A DNA stretch of 64,000 nucleotides. It comes from Perkinsus marinus ATCC 50983. Taxonomy: Eukaryota > Perkinsozoa > Perkinsida > Perkinsidae. The first letter of the stretch is position 1, and each line of letters opens with the position of its first letter. The DNA is taken from the NCBI RefSeq assembly GCF_000006405.1, contig NW_003200768.1, forward strand, positions 248,039 through 312,038, read 5' to 3'. Below, piece after piece: positions 21,576 through 32,778 of the stretch. Under the pieces are notes generated by a model. It did no database searches, was not told where the DNA came from, and saw only the letters and a list, made by a program, of their open reading frames with translations. Both the position numbers and the translations under genes were made by a program.

Positions 21576-22843
21576 TCAAGACTTCCTAAGCAAACACTCC
21601 CTACGACGAACTCGTGATAGCAGACCCACCTCCAGTCGCTGGACATTCCTCGACACTTTTTCCAATTCCACTTCCCGAGACAACGCCAACTCCTCAGCGG
21701 CCGCTCGCCTGATCAGAAGCTCCTCAACATGCGGCAATACCCTTGTCGTCGTGGAAAACAAAATCACTACACATTGAGTATTTCCAATTCACAATTAAAT
21801 ACTGTCATACCGCTCCTCGGCCAATTCCACCTTCTTCAACAGCCTCTCCATCTCTAGGTCCTTCCACTTCGTCTGCGATTGACCCCTCATAGACTCCTGC
21901 TCTCCAGGACTCTCCTCCACACCTTTCCTCACGGACGAGTCTAGTGTCTTGAAATTGTCTTCAACACATTTCTTATCACCACAAGCATCATAATTCTCCC
22001 CTATATTGTTCTCCTCCTGCTCCTCTGGCAGCATCTCATCCTTCTCGACGGTACCTTCACCCACTAACTCTGCGGACTTCTCATAGCGCTCATTCCCAGA
22101 GTCTATGAGCTCTGAGGCCATCAGCATCCGCACTGCTGGTTCCTTATCGACCGGCCCAGCCTCTAGTGCGATAACAAGGTCTTCATCATCATCACCCAAA
22201 GAGTGGTGGGCTTGAGCATTACCGGGTACTCCCGAGGACCAAGAGCTGCGATGCTCAGTATAACGCGACTGAATATCCTTTCGAGCTCTCCAGAATCTAC
22301 GACAGATATCAAATGCACTACTTCCTCTACCAAAACTCACACGTTAAATCGCCCTACAAAGCTGCCATGATCAACTTCATCGTTGACACTTCCAAAGATA
22401 TCATTAGCAATCCAGGCCACCAGCCCGGCTGAGGGTTGTGGTAAGGACTCCTGCTCGAACAAGGAGCGGAGGAGGGTAGCAAAACCTCCTCGTACACGTA
22501 GACCCCCTGTCACCGGCTTGTTGTCTCTGTGACGGATATAGAACTACCAATAAAAACGAATAGTTAAAAATATCATAACACAGCGGAGCGGAGCAGATTG
22601 GAAAAGCGAGCTACTACCAAGTTACATCCTACCGACCAAGCTCTGACCCAAAATGACTTCTCCAACAGCAATAAGACTACAGAGTTACACTGAGCGATCC
22701 GATTCTGGAACTCAGGATTCATCCAGGATAACCAACGATGACCTTTAATTTCTAAACTTGGCTCACCCCAACGACTTCTATCCTCCAACCCATTTTACAT
22801 CCCACAGGTCCTCGATCTCCTCCCGGCTCAGCTCCTCAGGCAT
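21576..22843 (-). CDS. Acidic coiled-coil protein, unknown family
   Basis: Start at ATG 22843 (MPEELSREEIEDLWD), then exons around 22675-22765 (HRWLSWMNPEFQNRIAQC), 22335-22545 (NKPVTGGLRVRGGFATLL..GLVAWIANDIFGSVNDEV), 21803-22296 after a 44-nt intron, and 21576-21760. The N-terminal half looks globular and conserved in character; the middle is acidic and disordered (GDDDEDLVIALEAG..MLPEEQEENN); the C-terminus is a coiled coil (LEMERLLKKVELAEER, HVEELLIRRAAAEELALSRE). The product would be about 350 aa. No family is recognised; a cytoskeletal or vesicle role would fit coiled coils but is a guess. The exon near 22573-22640 might extend further. Confidence 0.45.
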
Positions 22844-22927
22844 CCCAAAGACGACCCATCCTAACGATACAGCTTCGCTCCGCTCAACACAAGCGTTCGA
22901 ATGATCACAGAAACGCCAATGAGAACA

Positions 22928-23704
22928 TCACCGGTGCTTCTTTTCCTCCTCCGCCACCTCAGCCTTCGTGTGGCTTCCTGCTGCAACCAACGCCTGAAAA
23001 AATACAGCAATGGTAATATTATCATCTTCGCTCCGCTAGAAGATTTCTATCAGCTACTAGGTGCTCCGAACATGAAAGTGATCGATGGGCTTACGACTCC
23101 GGTGATGATAGAGGTAGCCCCCATGAGCCAAGTAAAAGACATCCTCTCTCCGAAGAAGACCGCGCCGAAAATGGAAGAGAATAGGAAGTTGCCACCAAAG
23201 TTCATCACAGTAGCTTGCAATGCTGTTCCTGCAAGGACGACAGAGATCCCTGGTTCGATCCCGGCACCCTACGTTTTTGCAGAGCTTCAATGTAATAGGA
23301 CATCATGGACGCGTTAGACGCTAGAGAGAGTACTATAAAGACAGCCCTCAACATATACCCTGCCACAGGGTGGACCTGTATCGCAGCTTTATACCTGATC
23401 AAACAACGACACGCTTTGCTCGAGAAAAAATACGGAAAGAATACTTTTCCGGAAAATTTTTTAATTCTTTCACGACGCTGAAGTCACAAGAAAAGTAGAT
23501 ACACACTAAGTTGCCGAACGTCCTCAAGACGAATACATTCGCTCCATAAGGACTACTAGTAGAAGGTCTGTTGTGACAGAGGAGTGGTACGAGGATCTAC
23601 CCATAGCCTTACGCTAACGACCCGTTGGTTGTGTCGAAGCCAACCTTGGCAAACACTGATGCCGCTGCAGCGCAAAGGGATGATATGAGATTAGGGTCGA
23701 GCAT
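22928..23704 (-). CDS. TMEM42: TMEM42-like protein, DMT/EamA superfamily
   Basis: Five exons (23613-23704, 23505-23567, 23273-23394, 23095-23228, 22928-22993) join in phase to 158 aa, matching the usual length of TMEM42. Half-size drug/metabolite transporter fold with about four helices: DPNLISSLCAAAASVFAKVG, RTFGNLV, AGYMLRAVFIVLSLASNA, and the signature LQATVMNFGGNFLFSSIFG then AVFFGERMSFTWLMGA, the paralogue of the EamA FGE-WxxGxxLI block. The C-terminus is charged (EVAEEEKKHR). Substrate unknown. The intron 23229-23272 is 44 nt and includes a T-arm-like sequence. I picked the ATG at 23704 since it puts the first helix at the usual place. Confidence 0.75.
23229..23272 (-). other. 44-nt intron containing an inverted tRNA T-arm-like sequence
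   Basis: GT-AG intron of the TMEM42-like gene. Its reverse complement holds TCCCTGGTTCGATCC, identical over 15 nt to the sense strand of the P5A intron at 9965-10019. Confidence 0.65.
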
Positions 23705-24060
23705 TATAAAGGAGATCGGGACAGATGATGACGCAAGCAGGATCAGAAGACACAATAGACGCCATCGTGTTGTTGAGAAGACTCGACACCGGCAACTCGC
23801 GCAAACGATGGGTACAACAATGGGAGAATTGATGTTAAATGCCAACTCTCGCAGATGCCAAAGCTCTAAACCCCACAACAAGGAAACCGCTGTAGTAGTC
23901 CTCATCTAAACTCTCCACGCCTAAGCTCCACAGAGTGTATAATTACTGTGAATATATCTATTGTCGGACGCACGGTAAAAGCCGGTATGAAAATCATTAA
24001 GAATAGATCTTGACAATCTTCTCATCATCATCACCAAGGCAAACAGTGAGGTCTCTACAT

Positions 24061-24453
24061 CTATTTACATACCCATCGAAGGGCCACCCAAAACTCGTGT
24101 AACGATGTGCATAGTACTGGTACTAGCAATGTATCTATATTATTATAATAGGTAATATTCATAAGATGCTCCATACATACACGAGGACCTAGGCCTAGCC
24201 TCCTCCCCCATCGGCTACTGGCACCAACACAAGCAGACGCTTCGCATTGGAAGCATTTCATAAATCTCACCGACTGTAGGCCATGCGGGGAGAGATATTT
24301 CATGCTAGCTGGAAGAGTCATCGCCTTCTGGGAGGATGCGGAAATTCGGATGGGGTAGAAATGTGAAAGAGGTACAAGGTATTCACGTAGGAGATATGTG
24401 AGTGATCTATGAGCACATGAAAACCCAAGGAAGAGTAGGTTTCGAAAACCCAT
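24061..24453 (-). CDS. Hypothetical ORF, about 130 aa
   Basis: Continuous frame from an ATG at 24453. It has hydrophobic patches (FRNLLFLGFSCAH, LLREYLVPLSHFY) and a CFQCEASAC cluster. No family, no convincing neighbours, and it may be chance. Confidence 0.15.
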   Translation of the reverse strand: MGFRNLLFLGFSCAHRSLTYLLREYLVPLSHFYPIRISASSQKAMTLPASMKYLSPHGLQSVRFMKCFQCEASACVGASSRWGRRLGLGPRVCMEHLMNITYYNNIDTLLVPVLCTSLHEFWVALRWVCK

Positions 24454-24732
24454 GGGCGTTCCTCCTGATTGTAATTATTACCTAATGCTCGAGCTCAGTG
24501 GGGCACTGGAGTTCTCCGCGAGGATGCCCACCAGGAGCGAGTGCGTCCCATGTGCGCCTGTGCTATCCACAAACGCATGTACTTCGTGTCGATTCATCGC
24601 GTGCAGTTACCCAGGTTTTCAGGGGCATTGAAAAGTCAATCCAATTCCCACTATCAATATTTTCCCCACCGTCCTTCGAGATGGTAGGTGCAGTCAACTG
24701 AGCTCAACCGAGATGATACCTGCTATATTAAA

Positions 24733-25035
24733 TTAGCAGGTAGTCGTACCAGAAGCCCAGACACCAACATCGATCGGGGTCAAGTTCGACCCGAGTAGCG
24801 CTCCAACCTCGAGGTCGATCGTTCTCAAGTCAGCAGCCTTATTGAAGGCAAGCGAAGTGCCACCGTTGACTTTATAAGAATCGAGGATGAACACGCAATA
24901 GTCCCTTCTTTGGTTAGGAGGCAAGCAATTATCGGGAACCTCCTTCACCACCAGCATACGGAGAGAACGTCGCTCAGAGCTCTGGGTCGACTTGCCGATG
25001 GTATGGTTAACCATGAAGGCATCAGCGCAAACGAA
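24733..25035 (-). CDS. Hypothetical protein exon, possibly secreted
   Basis: A minus-strand block whose composition is protein-like: hydrophobic start (GLLFVCADAF) then SLRMLVVKEVPDNC, RDYCVFILDSYKVNGG and TIDLEVGALLGSNLTPIDVG, ending in a stop at 24733. The hydrophobic segment may be the end of a signal peptide, but no in-frame ATG precedes it before a stop, so an upstream exon is needed. Four cysteines. Unknown family. Confidence 0.35.
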   Translation of the reverse strand, partial: FVCADAFMVNHTIGKSTQSSERRSLRMLVVKEVPDNCLPPNQRRDYCVFILDSYKVNGGTSLAFNKAADLRTIDLEVGALLGSNLTPIDVGVWASGTTTC

Positions 25036-26214
25036 AAGTAATCCTTGTCATCAGACTGATGATGATTATATTGGGAATTGTTGTGGCCTTGAAGGGCTTC
25101 GTTGACTAGGTATCATCCTCGCAGTCCTGCCTGGCTCCAGGAGTATTATTCATAACTTTGGAGTGAGAAAAGAATGAAGCCTCGATCGTCAGATGATGGC
25201 GTACAAGCTATACTATACTGAGCTAGCTCCTCCGGATCATGACAAGGTGTGTCATATGATAAAACGTTCGTGTGGACTGAGCTTCATGCGGCCGAGGACG
25301 TGCAGGACCTGCACTGCAGGTAAATGCAAGTAGACGACATATAATCGAACAATCACTTCATAACTCGCGATATCCTGTTCTGGCGACAGTCGTTAGGTCT
25401 CAGGCCCGAGCGTGCCAGTTGGATGGCCAGAACGGCCATGCTTCGCGAAAATTGTGGATATAAATAGTGGGAGGGGGCGTTTGTTCGGATACTCGCTTCA
25501 CGTAATCCGTTAGACTCACGTGAGTGGGTATCAGAATCGACGATCAACTCACGATTCGCATAGAGCACGCGAACCAGGGTTGTCGAAAGTGGAAATTCGA
25601 GAAATTTCCGAAATTTCAGACATGAAATGCAACTAATGGAAATTTCGCATATTTAAGGAAATCCAGGAAACAGATAAATGAACAGATAATCAGCCCATTC
25701 CTAGTACGTCGAAAACTTATAATTCAATCACAAAGGTGAACGTTATACATAATACCGCATACACTACCAGGACCGACCGAAAGAAAAATCGATTATAATG
25801 ACGCGCGCCAAGTGATAAAACCGTTTCAGAACATCGTAATCGTAAAAGTACACTACATCAGCCCCTGCAGCTGCTCAGCACGGTATAACTCATCATGAGA
25901 CCATCACTATTACGATGATTGTCTTATTTCCCACTCTCATACTCCCGTCTTTAGACCTCTCAGAGGATCTGAAAAATGACAGATGACCCAGCCGGAGGTG
26001 TTGCACAGCTGTACTTGTCACAAACTCAAGATCCCAGTTTAAAAGGATGAATTGGGTGATGAATGAGCAGTATATAGAAGACTTGTATATAACACCAATA
26101 CTTCTAAAGGGGTTTTACCCCAACAAGAATGACATGGTTCATGTCGGATATACGATGATGATATACTTGCGGTGAGCGAACAAAGTGTCAACGCGAACAC
26201 TCAGGGACTCTGAG
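25036..26214. other. Intergenic sequence
   Basis: No gene with supporting motifs and no member of the window's repeat families. The minus-strand frame at 25353-25568 has no family features. Confidence 0.4.
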
Positions 26215-26672
26215 TCAGGGTTCCGCAGTAGTGCTGGGGGAGACAGAAGGAAGCGAAGTAGTAGTTGTGCTGGGCTCTGCGCAAGAGCAGCTCACAGGAA
26301 GACCATCGCAATCTTGGGAAGTGTCGCCTGAGAGACATATACACAGCGTTGGAGAGAATCACATCTTACTATGGTAGCAGATAGAAGAGTCCAACCCATC
26401 GGTCCACGCTAGACCGTAGCAAACACTGCCGAGCTCGTTGCCAACAAACTGCCAATCCTTGCAGTAGGTTCCCTTGGCCTCTTGAGCTTCCGCGCCGCTG
26501 ATGTAGGAGGGGTCCTTGTACATATCATACATCTGACAGGAGATTTGAGATGCTTGAAAAGAGATTAGTTCCCAACCTGTTGACAGTAACTAGTCCCATA
26601 AGAGCAATCTTGAAGAGATCGGAGACCGTCCACAGAGGCCAATACCACCAGAATGGAGAGCGGAGCAAACAT
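26215..26672 (-). CDS. Small secreted cysteine-rich protein with Thr/Ser/Pro tail
   Basis: Three exons (26577-26672, 26370-26532, 26215-26327) with introns of 44 and 42 nt. The ATG at 26672 gives a textbook signal peptide (MFAPLSILVVLASVDG). The mature part of about 107 aa has nine or so cysteines in a spaced pattern (DCSYGTSYCQQ, GTYCKDW, GSVCYG, SSICYHS, QDCDG, VSCSCAEP) and ends in a Thr/Ser/Pro-rich tail likely to be O-glycosylated. No enzyme motif. Family not recognised; by analogy to other parasites it could be a secreted effector or wall protein (inference only). Confidence 0.75.
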
Positions 26673-27977
26673 GCCGAGCAAAGGAAGCTACCATGAACCG
26701 AGTCAATGCCACATGCGGGTACAAGGAGCGCTTCAGGTTTTCCACATGGTGAGCACAAGTTTTGAACACCAGCAAACTACCTGGTCTGCTTACATTACCA
26801 CCTAGGAGGAGTGTACACAACGCGTGTAATGCAGTGCAAAAGATACTTGTACTATGAAACGGAAGATACGGGGAGATTCGCTTTGCCCGCGCACGCAGGA
26901 TTCGTTCTTAATGCACTCACATGCAAAGTTCGGATGCAAGGGAACTCTTTGGACAGTCTGTGGTTGCTTCGAGTATACTCCCCATCGCAGAACCTTAGCA
27001 TTACATGCTTCTTAGCACTTCTAGCACTACTTGCTACTTAATCTTAAAGATGAAGCATATTATGCATATTAAGCATGTTCTTCACCTCATGTATAAGGAA
27101 AACCGGATATTATCCGCTTTTTCGGCTCGTGGACAGTCACCTCAACGATCCATTGACAACGAGTACCATCTGACGGCTCAGGGAGGTATGTTCTTACGCT
27201 CGACATGATATAACCTCCAAGGTTCAGAGCCTAACTTCTATTAGGGAAGACACTTAGATAATGGGGGCGGCAGTTGAGAAAGGCGACTATACTGTATCTA
27301 TGAATCTCTCTCAACTCATATGGGAAGGCTCGATCTCCAAGAGACCGAGCCTGAAGACTTCACATGAGGACTTCACATCCTACTCCGTCTCGGAAACCAT
27401 TGTTTGCTTTCATGGATCCAATGGCAAGCTACGACGCGAACGCGTACATATTAATAATATGTACGCGTATATCTACTATATCTCGACCTTCTATATCGAC
27501 GCACTTGCACTCACCCCTCCATTGTTTCGTGCACTCCGTGAGTGCCACTGACAAACGGAACTGTTCCGTTCGTTGAGTATCACTAGGTCAGGGTTTGTAT
27601 TGAATTGGTCTGAGCTCATCCGGCCCCTTACTAGTTTGGTCTGGGGACTGTTGAAGTGGTCTGAGTTTTTAGCAATTTGGTCTTGGAATGGTGTAGAGGG
27701 AGGTTGAGAGGATGCGGACAATGAACCGCTGATATCAAGCTCGATGCTTGTATCCGAAGAAAGCAAAAAATCTCCTGACAAATTTTATCAGATAGAGCTT
27801 GAGAGCTTTCGCCCAGCTATCACACAACCGATCATGGTGCCCAGAGACGGTGACATGAGTAATCAATGTAGTGGTTTTTGTAGAAGAGAAAAACATCCAA
27901 TGAGCTGTAAGAGATGAGTTGGGATTACTGACTTCAACGAGCATGTGGGAAAATCTTCCCCATGTGCCACATGGCAT
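26673..27977. other. Intergenic or unresolved sequence
   Basis: Contains a near-perfect palindrome at 27440-27468 and, on the minus strand, frames at 27491-27781 and 27735-27977 that I could not tie to any family. They may belong to the transposon whose transposase fragment lies at 28252-28827. Confidence 0.3.
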
Positions 27978-28827
27978 GTGGACTATTCCACCGGCACGCT
28001 AGGGTCACGACCGTCAGGAAGGAAGCCAGCGCAGCGGTTACGCACACTCTTTGATGTCTTATTCGCATTTAGGGACACTCCGCGCTAGGGACACCACAGC
28101 AATGATTGCTGAGGCTTTCGACAGCGCTCAGGGCTACATGTGTCGTGTCGATACAACTTGTATCATACAAGGTTGGGAGCCAGAGTTTGATTCTCCTCCA
28201 TGTGTCGACATCGACCTTTATTACCGCTTCATAAGCGTTGATGTAACTCGCTCAGCGAGTCTCGCTGAATGAAGATATGAATCTGATATAAAGAACGAAG
28301 GTACATGAGAGATGTGCAGCTCCTCGCCTTTTCGCTTCACGCCACTCAGGAGCATTTTGGTCTTCCTTGGCGCTGAAACCGAGAGTGAGGAGGCGAAGGC
28401 GACTTGGTGGGTCCACATTACCCAAGATCGTCACTGGCAGACCGCACCCAGTTCTCTTATATGTATAGTCAATTGCAACAGCCGTGGAATTCCCATGCCT
28501 CTGTAGCAGGCTCGATGTCGAAAAGTAGCCGTAGAGTGCGTTTCCTGCATCATACGAGGCGCAGAAGGCCGCATTGTCATTGTCAATGCGCATTGAGCCT
28601 CGGATTGGGCATTCAGACATCAGATCATCTCTGAAACACTCTAACCGACTGGATGGTCGTCGATTTCTCACTTCTTTACTTCCACTTACAAAGCCCCCTC
28701 GTAGCTGAGGATATCGTCGAACTTGCAGCACAGCTGGTCTAACACGATCTCGTAGTCGGCGTGAAGATCGAAATCGGCGTGGAGGTCGGAAGCAGTGGCG
28801 ACTGTTTGGTCGGTAGTATATCCTCAA
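27978..28827 (-). pseudogene. Fossil MULE-type transposase fragment
   Basis: The frame 28252-28827 carries TAVAIDYTYKRTGCGLPV followed by a hydrophobic strand and an acidic/aromatic site (SAKEDQNAPEW), the layout of the MULE transposase catalytic start (D-x-T-Y-x-T/N ... plus a short loop). Upstream there is a basic and Cys-containing section. A following block at about 28075-28240 (YEAVIKVDVDTWRRIKLW) is in another frame and may be the continuation. The catalytic triad is not all visible and no terminal inverted repeats were found, so it is a relic of a Mutator-like element. Confidence 0.4.
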
Positions 28828-29776
28828 GTGGACAGGAGGGTGCTATTCTCCATCGACTATCTAACAAAAATGATTCCTTGGCATAAGTTTACCGGCCCAC
28901 GCTCATCACTTCTGATCTGACATTCCCCATGGCTTGCGAGCTGGGTCTCAATCTTGGAGTACAATCTATGGATAATTACCTGGTAGCACAGAATGGTCCC
29001 TCGAGGACGAGGATTGTCGAGCTACTCTCACCGGTGAAGTTGGAAGAGAATGATGTACATGGACTGCTGAATCTCTTTTATCGCTTGCACGAATAGTGGA
29101 TCGCTCTTGAGGCCTAGGATAACCTAGGCCAACTACAACCACTCGCATGATGAGGATCACTTTGCGCTCGAAGAATCAACGGTTATCACTTTTCATTATC
29201 TCTTTTCATCTGCCTCATCTAGTTATCTGGCTGCTATAACCAGGTGCACTGCACAATGTTGGCCATAGCACTGACGTCATTTGTGATGCAGTAGCTGTAT
29301 CGAATTCGGCGCTTGAATCGCTTCTTGGCTGTTGAAAAGCTCAAAAGTGTCGGTTCGAAGCTTGAACTTGAAACCATCTGCACTCTTTCGGCTCACTCTG
29401 TAGAATAGTATTATCCCAGCGAGTCGTCTCCTTGATTGCTTCGAGTTCAACCGAGCACTATCCCGATAGCGTTATATCGCACAGTGCAATTTGCAGACTG
29501 CAAACTCCCATGCAATGGGCTGGAATCCTGAGGTCCATAGAGAGCCTTATATGTGTACGAGTGTATGGAGTTACACAATGCTCGAGTGCATTGTCGATTA
29601 GAACCAGTCGCCGGTACAGACTTAAAGCGCAACAACATGGATGAGAAATTCGATCACCGTGAAGTCCACGGCATGAACCACATTAATTGTGCAAGAAGTG
29701 TTACCGGGAAGACATCGAGCCGCTATTGGAGTGCCTAACCGAATCAACTTCCGACATACAACTGGCCCGAGGTCGT
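28828..29776. other. Sequence without a recognised gene
   Basis: Only short frames without motifs; none of the three MITE families is present. Confidence 0.35.
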
Positions 29777-31708
29777 CTACACAACAGTGTGGGACGGGGA
29801 GTGCATATGGATCATCATGCCCGGTGGAGGCGAGGGTGTTCCCAAAGGACGCAACTGAGCGCCCATCATCCCTTGGGACCCAGTCTGCCCATGATGGGCG
29901 CTGAACACAATAGAGGACTGCCCCGGGGGTGTAGGCAGGGTTGGACTCGGCGAACGGCTATGCGGCAGCGGTGGAGTACCCATCGGCATCAGCTCGAGCG
30001 GACTACATGAACCGACCCTTACACCGATTGCGTTCAATCGATCAAACCCTACACATCCTCGTTCGCCGACACGGAGTCCGACTGTGCCCGGGGGTTGAGT
30101 CGGCTTGGCTGTGGTCGTCGTAGCTCAGGAGCCTTAGGGTCCACAGATGAGCAGCTCCTACAGGAGGGGCCCCACCGGTTGACATCCAGCGATACCGGAC
30201 ATGTCCGCCATAGGAGTTGGTGATCCAGCGTTCGGTGATGCCAGTGACATATTCACAACACTTGCGCCTGACAGCATAGTGCACAAGATAAGACCGACTG
30301 AGCGACTTCCTACTCTCTACTTGCTGTAGGGCACTCTGGGAGCCACTGAAGAGGGCCTGTGGGCTGGCTGGTGCGGGAGACGCACAGTGCATTGGCTGTT
30401 GGAATAACAACTGCGGCCGAGATCATCGAATGCTCCTACCCGGTATGAGCCCGGCATGCCGGTAGCAAAGTAGTTGCCGAAATGCTGACCTCCAACGTGA
30501 TGGAACACACTGATCAAGTTCGGCAGTTGATCCCCTCACGAGAGTCTCCCTCACCCATTTTGCTGTTGTTGTTGCTGCTGCTGCTGCCAGTTCAGCGTTT
30601 GCTGCTGCAGTGCGCCGGCGGCCATGTGATTGTAGATCGCCGAATTTGCCGGACTGCTAGCCGCCGGACTCGGACAATACGGTGATGGCGCACGAGTGCT
30701 CTGCCTGCACCTCATCGTGAAAACTCCAACCAGCGTGGCAACTTACCCTGATGAGCCCGGAACACTAGTCAGATTCACCGTGCTGAGTTCTGGTAGATGC
30801 GGCCTATGGTCACTGAACTCCTTCGTCCTTAACATTCTACGTGCCTCTGCTTTCTCCAAGTTTGTCACCCACATTTCCATGGCCAACTGACGGTCCTACC
30901 ACACCAACCTCAAACTCAGTGAGAAAACAACAACGCGTCACGTCCTCGTCCACGGACATCTCTAGCGTGGCTCTCATAGTCTCACACTGTTCACGATTGA
31001 CCGTAGGATCCAGACAGAAATCCTGGACCAGCGTAGCCTGTCACCACAGTGTCACAATTTGCCCCTATACGATCTGCCTCAGCCGCCCACCTGGTCCTTC
31101 GAGATCACTCCTCTTCTAAACAGTTTTATAGCATACATAATCAACTGCAGTGGGGCGGTTTGATGAGGCCCATTCGATGCTTTGCCTGATGATGATGTAC
31201 TAAGATACGGCCCATCCAGCACAAGTACTGTCCCTCGGGTGACAATCATCAATCAAGTCGTTGGTGGCCTGCGTCAGACTTGAAAGATCCCCACCGCGAT
31301 TAGTGCCTAAATACCCTCGGCCCAATACCATCCAACCGTTGTTGCTCACGCGACATCCTTCTAACTACGTGAGTCCGACAATGCATACTGTGCTGGCTCA
31401 AAACTGACACATCGAGACCATTTAGATCCAACGCACGGCGCATCGGAGACCTGCACTGAGCCTGCTGATATCTTCAGTGGGAGGACACTCTGGGTAATCT
31501 TCTAGAAGAGCCCGATTCGACGCTGGTGTCGCCCCTGCCGTCGTCCGCTGACCCGAGCGTCGCGATGATGCCGGGCTATAGCTATCGTCTGCTGAGAGGT
31601 GCTCTGCCAGAAGCTGGTGCCTCCACATTGAGCAACCAAGAAAGGCTCACCCGATACGGAGGTGTTCAAGAGCTCAGCAAAGGAGCGCGAGTCGTGGTGG
31701 CTCGACAT
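29777..31708 (-). CDS. Q/P-rich hypothetical protein, several exons
   Basis: Minus-strand blocks with biased but protein-like composition: about 31600-31708 (SSHHDSRSFAELLNTSVSGE), about 31440-31530 (EDYPECPPTEDISRLSAGLR), about 30735-30895 (MEMWVTNLEKAEARRMLRTK), about 30540-30625 (a run of Gln encoded by CAG/CAA), about 30300-30410 (Gln/Ala/Pro-rich) and 29777-30037 (Pro-rich, PPGMM, TPSPPPG). Poly-Gln plus Pro-rich disorder suits a transcription or RNA-processing regulator, but no domain is recognised and splice joins were not worked out. Existence of a gene is likely, its structure is not. Confidence 0.3.
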
Positions 31709-31872
31709 AGGGTATGATCAACAGACACAGACTCGCACCAGCCTATCACCCAACACTATGAACACCGAAGCAGTCTGAGCAACCCCATGCACATGTCTGT
31801 GACCAGTGGGAAGGCCGATGCATATCTACCGATCCAGTTCTGTGCTGTGACTAGAGCGACGATACGCCAGGC
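31709..31872. other. Upstream flank of the Q-rich gene
   Basis: Nothing recognised up to the MITE at 31873. Its last 8 bases (31865-31872, CGCCAGGC) are the left target duplication of that MITE. Confidence 0.5.
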
Positions 31873-32130
31873 CATTGTTGGAATATATGTTCGCTCTCCT
31901 CAGCTGAACTCAGAAGTTTCCTCATCGACCGTACTACGGTCGATGAGGAAAATGAAGTTATGGGAACTTCATGTAAGTCTTCTCGTTATGTTAAACTTCT
32001 CGGTCCTAAGGAGTCTATATACCAATTCGGGTAGAAGTGTACAGAAACCAACAATTTACCAAAATTTCGCCGAAATTTCATATCACCACCAACACATGTA
32101 CTTGACCATGTGCACATTTCCCCCACACTG
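31873..32130 (+). mobile_element. hAT-like MITE, copy 8, with exact 8-bp target duplication
   Basis: Flanked on both sides by CGCCAGGC (31865-31872 and 32131-32138), an exact 8-bp duplication and the best evidence for hAT ancestry. Longer than its relatives because of an internal insert around 31925-32000 that contains a hairpin (CATCGACCGTA / TACGGTCGATG). Confidence 0.85.
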
Positions 32131-32328
32131 CGCCAGGCACGTCCAAGACCAAGAGTGTGGCGAAAGGCAGCGCAGACGCAACAAGGCTGCTCCCCATCAC
32201 GAACCATGTACTGTGAGCACGACCTGTTCGACGACAGGTTGTTGACCGCCGTATGTCGGTGACTGATTGAGCCGTTAGTAGTAGGGCAGGGTGATAGGGC
32301 ACAAGCAGAGAATCATCCAGGAGCTCAT

Positions 32329-32425
32329 AATGTTCCCATGGGGAACTCATTTTGATTTTTCCACATAATTACGTATACATTCTTCCATCAATTATCATAA
32401 TAGGAACATTTCCCCATTGTTACCG
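32329..32425. mobile_element. GGGAACTCATTTTGAA dispersed repeat, copy 2
   Basis: Diverged copy with AATGTTCCCATGGGGAACTC and ACATTTCCCCATTGTTA. Confidence 0.5.
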
Positions 32426-32778
32426 AACTTCTTATCTCACAAAGCAACATGAGTGTCTGAACCCAAGTACTCTGCCAACTACCAGTGGTAGTCTACCACA
32501 GTGTAACACCGGAACCATCTCGCCCCGACACTGAGATCGCATCGAACATGGTGCCCAGTGGAGCCCGTTGGTCTACAACCAGTGATTAACCAAACTATAT
32601 AAACTGAGGAGTGTTTAGAAACTTGCTGCTGATCGTCGTCGCAGGCAACGACAACGATAAAAATAGTACTATAACGAAGCCCTGAATGTTACTGCGAATA
32701 ATAAATCACGGCGGGATCAGAAACAGTCACACGGCGCTCTCGTCATTCGCTGACTGTGAGGAATCAAGACTAGGAAAT
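32426..32778. other. Downstream of the trehalose gene
   Basis: Expected to hold the 3' UTR of the TPS/TPP gene that ends at 32779. Nothing else recognised. Confidence 0.4.

Noticed and set aside
31787-32245. 152-codon plus-strand ORF
   Set aside because: It runs through the hAT-like MITE at 31873-32130 and is a by-product of it.
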